Shown here one piece after another: positions 49,201 to 61,300 of a stretch of 64,000 nt of DNA (within the stretch, counting starts at the first letter, position 1; each line of letters starts with the position of its first letter). The position numbers and the translations under genes are program-made. Below the pieces are notes generated by a model, which ran no database searches, was not told the origin of the DNA, and was given only the letters and a program-made list of their open reading frames with translations. This DNA comes from Chrysaora quinquecirrha (Eukaryota; Cnidaria; Scyphozoa; Semaeostomeae; Pelagiidae). The DNA lies in assembly GCA_014526335.1 (NCBI GenBank), contig JACTAT010000006.1:3851202-3915201 (forward strand). The letters are read 5' to 3'.

Positions 49201-52200
49201 GCTTATATTAAATAGAATACGAACTACATATACTACTAATTATTAGCAGGATACAAGTTATGATAAATATGCTATAATATGATATTATGTGATATTCCTA
49301 AATTTAGTCGATATAAACTACACATGTTACTAAGGGTTTCGGGCAAGCATTATAAGTACTAAAAAGACAGACACGTTCTGTCCTTCGGAAGGGGCGTTAA
49401 ACTAGGGTTCTATGCCTGGATGCGGCATGCATAGTAGGCCTAAATTAGCTGACAAAGCTAGAAATAACAGCCTACTCAAAATACAGTAACAACAACAACA
49501 ACAACAACAACAGAAAGAGAGATTGAACTTTTGTGCTATGGTGTTATTTGGTGTTTCATCATCATCCGATATGTTAAACGCTGCCACTCGAAAAATGTTC
49601 GCTCTAGTGTTTAGAGAAGGCCGGTTGTCTCGATAACTCTTTACTTGATTGACGCGCAAAAACAAGTGAATGGTGCTCTCTTATAATAACCCCTGCATAG
49701 CATGCATTCTTGATGTATTTAAGGGGTATGTAGCAACAGAGCCAGGGGGTGTGTAATGTTCAGACAATAAAAATAAAAGTAGACTTACTAGGAGTTATAG
49801 TTCTCCTTCTCGCCATCGACATTTTGAATTTTTTTGATAACAACTCTCTTCTTTTCGACAATTCACTCCCAGACTCACCCTCTTCTTGAGTACGAGACTT
49901 AGTCCTATTCTGCGTATGACAATTATTTTTACTGGCGTTTTTAGGTTTCTTGTAATATTTCGACCTTTCGTTAAAATGTGCCTGCACGTGTCGAACTAAA
50001 GCATTCTGCGATGCGAATGACTGATCACATGGGTCTATAAAACACTGAAAAGGTCGTATTCCAACGTGTGTGTTAACGTGTTTCACAAGCCAGTTATAAG
50101 AACTACTAGGTTTATTATATACTTTACAGCCTTCCCAAAAGCAAAAGAATAAGTCGCTTGCTGCCATAGTTTTCACGTGTGCTTCTTTAACATGCGTTTT
50201 CAAATCCAAGGCTGTTTTTAATTTCTCATTACAATTAATCCATTTGCAAAAACAACATGTATCATCACTTTGCTTTTCCATTATAACGTCGCTTTTCTTC
50301 TGCTCCGAATTAGGCCTGCTGTATACACCATTTTTGGTTCTGTTGGGTGAACTACGCGTAACACAGTTACTAGTCGAGTTTCCTACATCTTCTGTCGCCT
50401 CTTTAGAAGTACATTTATTAGAATCGCTGACAAGTGAACTTCCATTTCCGTTTTCTATAGAACTACCCTCAATTTCATTTTTTGGATTCAATGAGCTTTT
50501 AGCACAGTCGTCGAGCGTTTTTGAACTAACTGACGTACACGACGGTCTCGCATTTTTTATTCACACAATATTCGTCTCCATTACAAAAACCATTCTCAGT
50601 TCGTCTAGTTTCTCCATTTTGTAACTCTATGTTGTTAACATCACTAGTCTCTACGCTCTTCTCAACTGTGTGTTTTTTTAACCTCGTTGCTTCCTTTTCC
50701 AGCTCTATTTTCTGACAGCAGTTTCTATTTATATTAAATTTTCTGGGACGCTCTCCGTTACAAAGTGTCCTGGAAAAGACAAGAAACAGTTAAGACTTAA
50801 GCTCATTTCTTGCAAACTATACTATACTTTACTATACATAATGCTTTACTAAACTTTACTTTACTGTACCACACTAACTACACTATATTACGCAATGCTT
50901 TAATTTTCTTAACTATAACTACATTATACAACGCTATGCTTTACCATAATATACTTTACTATACTCTACTATATACTATATTGTACTATACTATACTATA
51001 GTATACTATAGGTACTATACTATACTATACTATACTATACTATACTATACTATACTATACTATACTATACTATACTATACTATACTATACTATACTATAC
51101 CATTACTACACTATACTCTACTACTCTACTCTTCTATACTATACTAAATATACTATTTTCCCCACCTACTATACTACAAAATACTTCATTTGGCTATTCT
51201 ATGCATAAAACATCTGCTAATGGGTGATCTGGTCTTATCTATAATGAAGAAACGACGAAATTTTTCAGAGATCAGTGCCCCAAGTACCCCCAGCAAAACA
51301 CTTTATTTCAAATAAAATCTCGATCAGATGTACGGAATTCTAGATTTCATGAATGAATAAGAATTTTCGTGGAAATCTGAAGTCACAATCTGTAAGATGA
51401 TGGCTCGATTTCATGATAACAGTGTTTGCGCGAGTAAAATAATGCGAACTGAATGATAACCTTACGAAGCAATACTTTAGTATATATAAAAATCTGTGAG
51501 ATTTGAATTGTGTAACAGGTGCAACATGCATGTAAGTTTAATTCTATTTACGAAAAAAACCAGTCGTCTTTACCACCCGCAGTGTAGGGTACAAAAGCGT
51601 CAAAAGAAGTCAGTCTCTTGCCACCTGCAATGGTCTTATGGTCAGGGGGAGACGGCCACGCGGTATTGCCCCGCAATTGCTAGCTATAAGCGTTGAAGTT
51701 GCCTTCGCAAATGCATTGATAGCATCATGCAAAACCTGAACCATTTTTGAACTGCATGCCAACACTGAAACCGTTGCAATCGACGAAATTTTTCAGAGAT
51801 CAGTGCCCCAAGTACCCCAGCAAAACACTTTATTTCAAATAAAATCTCGATCAGATGTACGGAATTCTAGATTTCATGAATGAATAAGAATTTTCGTGGA
51901 AATCTGAAGTCAAAATCTGTGAAAAAAGTGGAAATCTTCAGGAAATGTTTCTTTACGTCTAACGACATGCGCAAGAAGTTGCTCAGTGCACCACCACGTT
52001 CACTGGAAAGACAGATTCGAAAAGCATCAAGAGAACATGACACAAAACCGAGGAGGGGCTATGCAAAACAGATTAAGTTAAATTAAGAACTTACAATGCA
52101 AGATCCGCGGCAAGATCCATTAAGTCCTATTTCCGTAAATAGTGGCTTTTCGGTATTTCACTTGCACTCTTTCCCTCTTTCCTAATTTTGGGCACGATGC

Positions 52201-55200
52201 GTTGCGTCGTCCCGTTCTGGATCACTCTCCATGTTGAGAAATCATTGTTGAGTCAGACGCAATATCAAGACATTTTCCTATCACGAAATCACCAAAGGCC
52301 AATTAGATGATTCACCGCAATGGCTTTGAGCTTATTAACCTTGAGGCATTTAGCCCAAGGGGCTACTTAAGGCTACGCTAGACGGGGGTAAGTTATCGCT
52401 AGTCTTATGAGGCCTGTCAAACTATGTGGAGAAGTCATACGTGAGCTTGATTTGTGATAAATAACTAACTATAATAGAAGATTGAAAGGTTCATATATGA
52501 AATTATTCATTCTATTTTCGCCATAATCTCCGTTTTCTTTTCTTTGGAAAGAGTAGAGATGGCTCTGATCCCTCTAATCCTTTCTTCAACTTGACTGTAG
52601 AGTCTTCTAGCTTTAATAGAATAAACGGACCAGACTCTGGGCGGGAAGCGCAAGGAAACAGAAGCCTCGTCCTTCATCATGAAGTCCTGTTGATTTCGCA
52701 GAAATCTCTACAAAATCTTTTTGGAATCCCTTTGAACACCTCAAAAGTCAGTTTTGGGCTGCTTTACTGTTACACTTGAACTGGCCCGATGCAACATTAT
52801 TTGTTAAACATTTGAAAGCATTTGCTTGCCAATCAATGTTTGAGCGTTTGGCCACGTCACAAAACATTGTTTGACAAACATAAAAAAGTTGAATTCGTTG
52901 CAAGATGTCTTTGAAAAGTTCAAAATACTCTTTTGCTTGACGCCAGCGAAAAATGTTTGACGAGCATTCTTTTTCAACATGACCAAACGGTAAAACAATT
53001 TGCTTGACAAGTAGATTACCAATGTTTGACAAACAATGTTTGATCGTTTGACCAGGGCCTAAGAATATTGGTTGTATGTGAAAGTAAGACCCCCAGACCA
53101 TCAATACCAAGCGAACAGCGAACAAAAGAACATTTCTATACACAAAAGGCAATTATTGTTTTTCTATTTTTTCCATTCAGTTAAATTTATGACAACTGGG
53201 GTCATCAAAAGGCTCACGTTTTCGGTTCTCTGAAAGACTGTCGGCTTTCATTCGTCAGTGAGTATAAATGTTTTGGTTCTTGTATGATATGTATACTTCT
53301 GTCTGCCCCCAACCCCATCCCCCCCGGAGGAAAATCACTCTCAGAAATCCTGTTCTCTTTTTGAAAAATCCTTTTGTTATTTTGAAATCCTTTAAATGGA
53401 TTTCAGAAAATTCCATTGTTCTTCTGATAAAATCCTAAAAGTCTAGTTCACTTTTGTGGGATGTGACTTCCTCCTCCTAGCATCTCAAACATGCTTCATC
53501 AAACTGGCTGGCAAGTTTATGAGCACTTTTAGAAAATTCAAAGTTAGTAAACTGATTTAAGAAACCTTCTATAATCTGAAAGAGCTTTTTTGCATATAAT
53601 CTCAGAGCTTATAATCTCAAGAAATTATTTGTAAGGAATCCAAGCCATAGACAAGTTACACGCTTTTTTATAGAGAACCACTTTATAAGGAACCTACATG
53701 TAGAAGGCCCGAAAATTTAAAGAACTCATACTGCTAAAGAGAAAATCATTAAGGAACTTTTGAATGTTGAATACTTTTATCACTGCAAATAATCAAAATT
53801 AGAAAACCGGTTCCATTCATTTGCAGTCGAAAATCACATAAATTGTACTTTACGCATGTATCAAACGTTTCCTTGAGTAGTCTCGAGCTTTGCTTACATG
53901 CAAATGTCTCTGTACAGTAGTCATTAGACTGTATGTGCAGTTAAGATTAAGGAACTATTAAGGAACTTTTGGAACTACAATTTCCTCAAAAGAGGCCCAA
54001 AAATAAGGAACTTTAAGAACTAGGCCTTGAGGTAGGTTCCATATAAAAAAGCGTGTAATTTGAAAATTTGATGTTTAATAGGTTCAACGTAAAGGAATTC
54101 AAGATAAGATGCTACGCTTTGGAATGCTTATGTAAAAGTCTTGATTGGATTGGAAGTTTTTTTGGACTGAGAAGATGATAATACTATAATGAAAAACATA
54201 TAGAACTGGTTTCAGCCTTGACTTGAATGCATTTTGGGTTGCTTTTTCACCCTCTCTACAAACTTCCCAAGGTGTGTTTCTTTTTACCAAACCATATTCC
54301 TTATAAAGCCTTCTCTTATGAAAACATGAAACCGTGTAGCATGTACTTTAATCAGTTTAATTTATAAGTGAATTAATTATTTCATGTAATAGTCCAAAAA
54401 GCTCGGAAGCAAAACTATTTGCTTTACATAGAGTACTATTTTTGGTACTTCCTATTCTTTGTCTTGTACTTTTATATATTTCATTTATCTAAAACAAATG
54501 AGTATTTCTATTTCAGTCCAATCTTTACAAGAACCAACCGAAAGACATTTATTACGTTCGTGATTACCCTTCAATATTTCGGTGTATATTTGGTGTTTTA
54601 TGCTGTTATATATAGTATCAGACAAAAATAGACTTTTGTAGTAATAAGGGGTTTTGTTCCAGCATTGTACGAAATTTGCCTAAAGGGATTTAACCTTAAC
54701 CCCTATTTGGTAGAAGTTTCTGAGGCATTTCCTTGTTCTAGCATGTTACAATGCTTGGTGTAATAAATGACCAATTTCTTGCAGACAGCAGATGGGAGAG
54801 GCCGGTAACAGTTTAAGATTTATTTCTATGATTAATGCAGTTAATTATGTAAAACATCCTTGAGTTTTTCCACGTAACGTCGCTTTAATGATATAATGGA
54901 TTGATTGATTAGGCTGAAGACACTCATTTTATATTAACCGAATTAAAAATCCAGCACTTTAGAGGGATCAAGACGTTAAGAAGCTTCAGTACAGTAGCTA
55001 ATGAGTAATGGGACCTTAGGGAGTTTAGGGGCCGGGGGAGCTTCACTTAAATCAGATGGGGATGTGCACTCCAAGAATCTTCCTGCAAATGATACCAGGC
55101 TTTAGTAAAAATTGGCGAAAAGTTTCAAAATGTAAAAGGTACGCTGCACAACATTAAAGTAACAGTCCACTCTTTCAAAATATCCCTTTTGACAACCGGC

Positions 55201-58200
55201 TTAAGCCCTCTTTCGATACCCGGCCCTAGAAAAAAGGGGCGAAATAGATACCCGGGAACGAGTCCACAATGTCTTTCCAACTTACTTAACCGAATAAACG
55301 AGCAGTGAACGGGTGTCTGCAATGATTCAATGTGCTGAACAAAGGCAAAACGTCCAGAAACGCCTGCAATGCAATTAAACATTTTAGCCCTATTTCAAAC
55401 GTAAACAGAATGGACTTTATTTCATTGTGCCCAAACTCAATTAAGAGAGCCCATATGAAATAAACGGCAATGGTTCAAAATGAATGTATACTATTTTATA
55501 ATGTTTTACACACAAGTTTCTGAAAAAATAAGTTATAACCACTTTTGGTTCACACAATTTCTTCGAAAATGTAAAGGCTATCCAGGGCATTAGTTAATAT
55601 TTTCAAGCTATTCTTAATTTTCAATTCTAGATTGACCATATATGGTTATGGGGACCATATATGGTCAATACTTGGTTATGGGTGTCATATCAACTATAAA
55701 AACAAAAAAACAAGATGGTATCAATTACCCACAAGCATTAATGGGCAGTGGCAATAAACTATATAATTTAGTCACTTATCACTCTAATAAGATAATTTCA
55801 AGAACTTAAATAACTATAAACATAATCTATTACAGGATATTATCCTTAATAATGATCCATTTTATTATCTTCACTTTTATACTAACTTTTTGCACTCTAA
55901 AAACGGACAATTTTCAGAATATACTGTACACAATAGTTATAATTTAATTTTCAAATTAATGAATGGATCAATCAACAATAATATAGCTACTGTAGATATT
56001 AGATATATTCGATTCAGTATATTATTACGTGTGATCTATTTTCTTTGGTGACTTCTGTAAGTAATTAAAAAACGGGCAGGGGAAGGAAAGAAAACTGGAA
56101 CTAGTAAAAAACCAGGGGTTGGGATGGTGAAAGGTGATGAAAAAACCCATCTTGTGTTACCCCCTTCTCTCGTCACTAGCCCTTGATTTTGATTTCCTGG
56201 GTTTCTCGTACAAACACCCCCCTACCCAGGTTATCTTGGACAACATATTAATTCATTGGTTACTTAGATATCTATATTTTTCAGTGAATGGCTGGAGTGG
56301 TGCTAGGTTTGTGAGAAAATGCAGCATTCTTGTTTATGTATTCTTTGTTTGCTTGCTTTTCATGTTCAGTCTTCTGACTGTCTTACTTTCATATTTAGCT
56401 GATATTCTTAGAGCCTATAAAGAGGCCAGCCTCAGCTTGTTCTTCTTTTTTTTTAAATCTGGGCAAAATCCAGGGTCGTGTTCTTATAAAATTGTTCTTT
56501 TAAAAAAAAGTGTAGCTGGCAAGGTTCAGGCTCGCGGCTCCTTAAAATCTTACAAAGTTGTTGTGTGGATAACATGAAATTAAAGCTGGTAAATGCTCAT
56601 TAAACAATACAACAAATAAAATCCTATCACTACTGAAAATGATTACTGCAAAAAGCCTCGTTCAACAGGCCTTTCCAAGAAACTACAAACAAGCATGACA
56701 TTGCTCTGCTAGAGTTAAATAGAAAAAATAAACGCAACTGGGTAAATGTTAGCTACGAGTTTACGACATCAATTCCCCAAGATTGGAAATTTGATTAGAG
56801 TTTTTGGGCCGATTTTAGGGCAACATGCAAGCACGCACAAACGTCTTTCAATAAAATCACTAAAATTTTATGGATCTTTTGTCGTTATACAGAACACGCC
56901 GTCTAGAATTCAAGTTAAAGGTCATGGCTATTTAATACACTTCCACGAAACGGTTTTCAGACCGCTACAAAACAAATTAAAAATTGCTTTTTGAAAGTAT
57001 TTTCTCACAGCTGTTGAACCCTATACCTGTACACGTTTTTCCATAAGGAACACCTTTATAAGGAACTCGAGGGTGAAAATTCCCAGAAAATTAAAAGAAC
57101 TTTAAGGAACTTCCGAGGCTCGAATGAAAAACTAAGAATAACGGTTTCAAGAACAAGGCGGTTTATACAACTAACTTAAATATGTACACTACACTACATA
57201 AAAACAATTTTATAAGAACACGGGCCTGGATTTTTCCCAGAATTTAAGAATAAATTAAGAACAAGCTGAGGCTGGCATTTTCAAAAGCCCTAAGGGCCCT
57301 AAGCATATCTGCTAAATATGCAAGTAAGACAGTCAGACTGAACGTAAAAAGCAAGCAAACAAAGAAATAAACAAGAATGCAGCATTTTCACACAAATCTA
57401 GTTCCAGCCCAGACATTCATTGAAAAATATAGATATCTAAGTAGCCAAGGAATTAAGAACAGATTAAGAACATTTCAGGCTCAAAAACGGGCAAAAATTT
57501 AAGAACAGCCAGCTTCGATCAAAATTTCCTGGTTCTTATAAAAAGAAGAGTGTAACAACCTGTTGCCCATTGTACTGTCCAAAAAACTAATTCATATTTA
57601 AAACTAGAAAATGAAGCAATTTTGCTGTTAAAATTAGTATTCAGATATATCTGACGACAAAGAACGGTATAAGGAACGTTCAGCCTCATTTTGCTAAATT
57701 ATTAAGGAACTCCAGCCTCGACTCAGACCAAAATTTCCTTCTCTAAAAAAACGTGCAGCCCTACTTGGTCACAACTCAGCTTATCTGCAAGCCTAACTTA
57801 CACAAGCTTACATATCATAGAATAAAAATCATGGTCATCTTAGTCCCCAGGCTGAAAATATGGAAATAAATTTTAACCCCCAAAGGTGAACGAGATTTCC
57901 GATGAAACGAAAAGATTTCTAAAGGATTTAAATGAAAACAAAAGGTTTATGACCAAAGCACATGTGTAGGAGATCTCTAAGAAATGAGTTACCTACCCTA
58001 CAGCAAATCAAGTGCAATGAGCTATTTTACAGTTAAAATTTAAAGTATCGACAGACTTGTGTTTCTATTCGTATACTGCCTGCATATAGACCGCCTGTAT
58101 CACTAATAACTGAGTTCATAACTGAACAAAACGTCTTAATTGTCCTCCCCCCTTGTTAAGTATTATTTTTTTCAAATAGCTTAGTAGAAGTTTTCAAATT

Positions 58201-61200
58201 TCTCCTATGTATGATAGTGTTACTCACTGGGAGGGGGGGAAGCCTGAGGAAGATAAAATGCTATTTGTCTTTGAAACAGATTCTTGTTATGGGATAGGTT
58301 GAAAGTGCAACGATGTTATCTTTACGCAGAATTTCATACTGTTATACGTACAGTATCTAGCTATCCTATACTTAAACAGGTTTAAGTAAAAACGTACAGG
58401 GGCCTCCAGTTGGGTTTAGATTCACCCATTCACGAACACTAATTTCAGCTTCTCACGCACTGACACATGGGAAAATTTGTGCTTCTCGAAAGTTGTCGAA
58501 GTGGAATCTCACATAAGGAATTTTAAGTTCATACCAAATACAGTACTGTAGCTAACGCAAAGACCTCAACATTTTTATGACGTTATCAAGCAGGAAGGCA
58601 GGAAGAATTGTCAAAAAACCATCACGCGAAAATATTCAGGGCCTTACAAGTACAAGCAGTCAATCCTCTTTCTCTTTCGATTAGATTCGACGAACCAATT
58701 CACACTCTGGTTGGTGAAGAGCAAAAATTTCCTCAAATTTCAGTTTAAAACAGGTTAAAAACCATCCCCAGTCAGTGGCTCACAAATACTGCCCTGCCCA
58801 CCATCTTGGGCACCTTCTACCTCCCTATATTCCTTTATCATCCCTAATGTGAACATAGAGGTACATTTTTCCATTACGAGAACCAGTTAATTTCGAATGA
58901 GGTTGACTGCACTTAAATGTTCGCCTATAAAGAGGCTGAAATGCTCCAAATTGTTCGAACTTCATCCGTAGTATAGTAAGGTTTCGCGGTTTAAGTGAAC
59001 AAGTTTTGGAGAGTGAGCACATTGTTGTCTAGAAACATACACTTGCTTGCTCGCTTCTTGCCTTTTTGCTCTCGCTTTTATCATTCTGTTTGGTGATCCT
59101 TTCTTATTCATTTCATATTCATTCACCGAACTATCTACAAGCTGCCAAGGCGAGCTTCGGTTTTTCTTAGCTTTCTCTTAGATTCTGGCCAAAATCCTGG
59201 CTCGACCCTGGCTTGCATTCCTATATTTCGGTAGAATTGTTCTTATAAAAGGTGTACTTATGATGACGATGAAGGATGTATTACAAAGTTTATCGACAAA
59301 CTGATTTGAAAACAAAAAGGAGCCTATTTTCAAGGTGCAAGCATTAAAGAAGGCCAAACCATGGTTTCTGAGCTACATATCATTGGAAGCCTCCCTTACG
59401 GTTTTGTACGGTTTGTAAATACTAGCTACGGTTAAAAATTAAGAAAATTGAATATTAACTAAGCCTGAAATACTGAGCACTTTATTTTATCTATTTACTT
59501 TCTTTTTTGGATCGTATTAACTTTAAAGATATATCTCCTCAAGATTTCTAGCAGGCATTTTTACAAGATATGCTTATTTTTGTTGCTGTGGTTGAGAAAT
59601 ATGGGCTGTTTTACCAACTTTCTTTCAACCAATGCAATCGCATTAGAATTAGCTGGAGAACATTACTAATTATGATTTTATTTCAACTGTTATTCAGCCT
59701 GGAACAAGAATAAAGAATAACACCCAAGACAAATAAATCTCCAAGCCCATCCTGTTTTTCATTTGAATTTAAGTTCGGATTAGATCGGAGTGAGGATAGC
59801 ATTAAATTTTGTTCCCAAAACAGCAATCTTGTTTGAAATTCTTTGGAAATTTCGCAATCTTTTCTAGAATTGCTGATAATACTATTCTTCTTTTATACCA
59901 CTTTATTTGAGAATGAAATGATAAAAATCCCTGGAGAGATGATAAATCCCGAGATATTTCAAGGCAATCATCTTGAAGGCTCTGCCGTGGCGTAAATCGT
60001 AGCTGCATAGACAACAAAATCTGGTTTTCGTTTGCTTTGCTTTTTAAACATTTGCGAAATTGTTTATCAAAATATTTGACTGTTTTATAGAAATTTCTTT
60101 TTCGGATTTCTCTGCGGCTGTGAGACCGCAAGCTGAAACCTATTTGCTGAGAAACGCTTGAATTTTCCCGTCTTGCCAAATTTTGTGAAGTTGCCAACGT
60201 ACAAAATTTCGACCCAAGCTCTATCAGAACTGGACTGGGTAAAAACATTCAGGTGCCCGGGATATAATTGAAATTTCAAATAATAATTGGTGTTTGAAAT
60301 AATTATTATATATAGTTACTCTCTGAACTTATCATTATCAAGAAACAACCTGTCGCCCAATGCTACTGCAGATGGCTTGGACTTCCCTTCCTTGCCTTCT
60401 CAAAGGTTTCTCTAAAAAAAACTCACGACCCAAGAACTTGCAGAACTTGCAGACCCCGCATGTAGCACGTTTTCGAAGCTCCTCATTATCACGGCAAAGA
60501 TGAAAACTAAGTTGTAACTAACACAAGATTCTTACGCGTATGAATTCACTTTTCGCAACAGAAAACTTGCATTGCAGGGCAGCAAGCCATTTGAGAGGTC
60601 CTTGAAAACCCTTCCCTAAACGCGGGTTTTAGCACCCTCTGTCGTGGCATGGCACATCGTGCTAAAAATTGAAATGCTGAGAGACTTCAGCTCGGCCCCT
60701 ACCTTGGCAAAGCGCGTGCTTATTGCTTTTCCTTGAAGGAGTCGTTGATTAACGGCACTTCAGTGAAACATACACTGAAATCAGAAAAAACACGCTAGCA
60801 GGGTAGATAGCACCTTTCCCAAATGACAATTGACCAGTGCCAACACACTAGCTGGGGAGACGACCAGCTTGTATATCTACGTTTTTTGGTATTAAATTTT
60901 TCTTCTGTACCTACCTATCCTCTGTTTTGGTTGACTTCAAACTTTCTGGTGGCCTAGAATCGTCGACCAGTGAAAACTTTGAATGGCTATCTTCAGAGTT
61001 TGTAGGGCAAGGTTTATTCAAAATTTCTCTGCTTGACATTCCGTTTGAAAGCTCACACCAATTTGACACCAGAGGCATTCTTCTTGGCCTTTTGAACTGG
61101 CAACCATACACGTTCAGATATTTGTGTTTTCGTCCGCATAATGTCCTATCATTCATAGAATCATCCAAGCCTTCCTCTTCTTTGAACACCGGGTAGATTA

Positions 61201-61300
61201 TGTTGCTTTCAGTCGATGTGCTTTGCATTTCCATCCTGATACGAAAGTCCAACATTGAAACAAGCCTGGCAAAATCTTCACGCAACTCATGAAAATTGGA
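45039..61300 (-). CDS. AEBP2: AEBP2/Jing-type PRC2 accessory zinc-finger protein
   Basis: AEBP2 is a nuclear cofactor of Polycomb repressive complex 2 (family knowledge). Exons (minus): about 60915-61300 (N-terminal, start uncertain), 49789-50769, 48886-49010, 45039-45303; junction phases agree (AG+G, A+AT, 0). The large exon has three C2H2 fingers: CFCKWINCNEKLKTALDLKTH, FFCFWEGCKVYNKPSSSYNW, CFIDPCDQSFASQNALVRH. The second and third match the vertebrate VCLWKGCKVYN and SFASQGGLARHVPTHF blocks. A basic KKFKMSMARRR follows, corresponding to KNKRRRS. The next exon has GFDRVAMDYIKRK, like FFDAQTLDAIRHR. The last exon has TIRLRF and LLEDMYL, then an in-frame TAA at 45204; one extra base near 45203 would extend it 54 codons to TAA 45039. 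Another extra base lies in the A6 run at 50553-50558. The N-terminal exon is joined only by phase, across a 10 kb intron. Confidence 0.83.
45930..46320. repeat. (ATC)n microsatellite block
   Basis: Long ATC/TCA arrays, perfect at about 45985-46018 and 46140-46250, in the AEBP2 intron. The open frames are poly-Ile, poly-Asp or poly-Met. Confidence 0.97.
46321..48885. other. AEBP2 intron sequence, no exon seen
   Basis: Short frames (for example 46930-47286 plus) have no recognisable family. A tRNA-like stretch with GGTAGTTCAGTCGTTAAAAC and TATGTTCGAGATC at about 48590-48660 is probably another SINE remnant. Confidence 0.4.
49140..49290. repeat. AT-rich inverted repeat
   Basis: CATAATTATAACAACTTATATCCTACTAATAATTAATAGT is mirrored by ACTACTAATTATTAGCAGGATACAAGTTATGATAAATATG, arms of about 50 bases. 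Likely a small MITE in the AEBP2 intron. Confidence 0.6.
50810..51170. repeat. (TATAC)n pentanucleotide array
   Basis: Degenerate TATAC/TTTAC repeats with a perfect core from about 51013 to 51101, immediately upstream (minus-strand sense) of the AEBP2 zinc-finger exon acceptor. Confidence 0.95.
51253..51393. repeat. Near-identical direct repeat, copy A
   Basis: About 141 bp from CGACGAAATTTTTCAGAGATC to GAAGTCACAATCTGT. It differs from copy B (51781-51920) by one C in a C run and one substitution as far as I can read. Confidence 0.85.
51781..51920. repeat. Near-identical direct repeat, copy B
   Basis: About 140 bp, in the same orientation as 51253-51393, starting 528 bp downstream of it. 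Confidence 0.85.
52781..53061. mobile_element. MITE-like element, GTTTGGCCA family
   Basis: The left part reads CTGGCCCGATGCAACATTATTTGTTAAACATTTG; the right end reads TTGACAAACAATGTTTGATCGTTTGACCAGGGCC. Internal GTTTGGCCACGTCACAAAACATTG. Matches 41035-41312 and 10400-10649. Confidence 0.75.
53658..54056. mobile_element. MITE, AAGGAAC family (near-twin of 14721-15126)
   Basis: ACACGCTTTTTTATAGAGAACCACTTTATAAGGAACCTACATG... ends GGTTCCATATAAAAAAGCGTGT. Almost every internal word of the 14.7 kb copy is present in order. Confidence 0.85.
54057..56245. other. AEBP2 intron, AT-rich, no gene recognised
   Basis: No coding support. It contains a perfect 16-base inverted repeat at 55631-55669 and scattered A/T-rich sequence. 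Confidence 0.4.
55631..55669. repeat. Perfect 16-bp inverted repeat
   Basis: ATTGACCATATATGGT, a 7-base loop, then ACCATATATGGTCAAT. Each arm contains the palindrome ACCATATATGGT. Confidence 0.9.
56246..56530 (-). mobile_element. TTATAAGAAC-family element, minus copy
   Basis: The reverse complement matches 57196-57470: shared AAGAACA.GCTGAGGCTGGC, GTAAGACAGTCAGA(C)TGAAC, AAACAAAGAA and AAATATAGATATCTAAGTA words in the same order. A 147-codon frame over it is therefore not a gene. Confidence 0.75.
57031..57756. mobile_element. AAGGAAC-family MITE interrupted by another element
   Basis: The left part (57031-57186) and right part (57555-57756) correspond to the two halves of the 3218-3610 copy. 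The sequence between is the unrelated TTATAAGAAC-family element. Confidence 0.75.
57187..57554 (+). mobile_element. TTATAAGAAC-family element nested in a MITE
   Basis: It starts near ACATAAAAACAATTTTATAAGAACACGG and ends GGTTCTTATAAAAAGAAGAGTGT, giving terminal inverted repeats. Inverted copy at 56246-56530; weaker relative at about 59040-59270. Confidence 0.75.
57757..60914. other. AEBP2 intron, no gene recognised
   Basis: The 148-codon minus frame at 59802-60248 has no recognisable domain, hydrophobic pattern or splice context. A degenerate TTATAAGAAC-family fragment lies near 59040-59270. Confidence 0.4.

Noticed and set aside
56134..56577. 147-codon plus-strand ORF with hydrophobic stretch
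   Set aside because: Overlaps a TTATAAGAAC-family repeat that has an inverted copy at 57187-57554; the hydrophobicity comes from T-rich repeat sequence.
59802..60248. 148-codon minus-strand ORF in the AEBP2 intron
   Set aside because: No recognisable motif and no flanking splice signals consistent with the AEBP2 phases.
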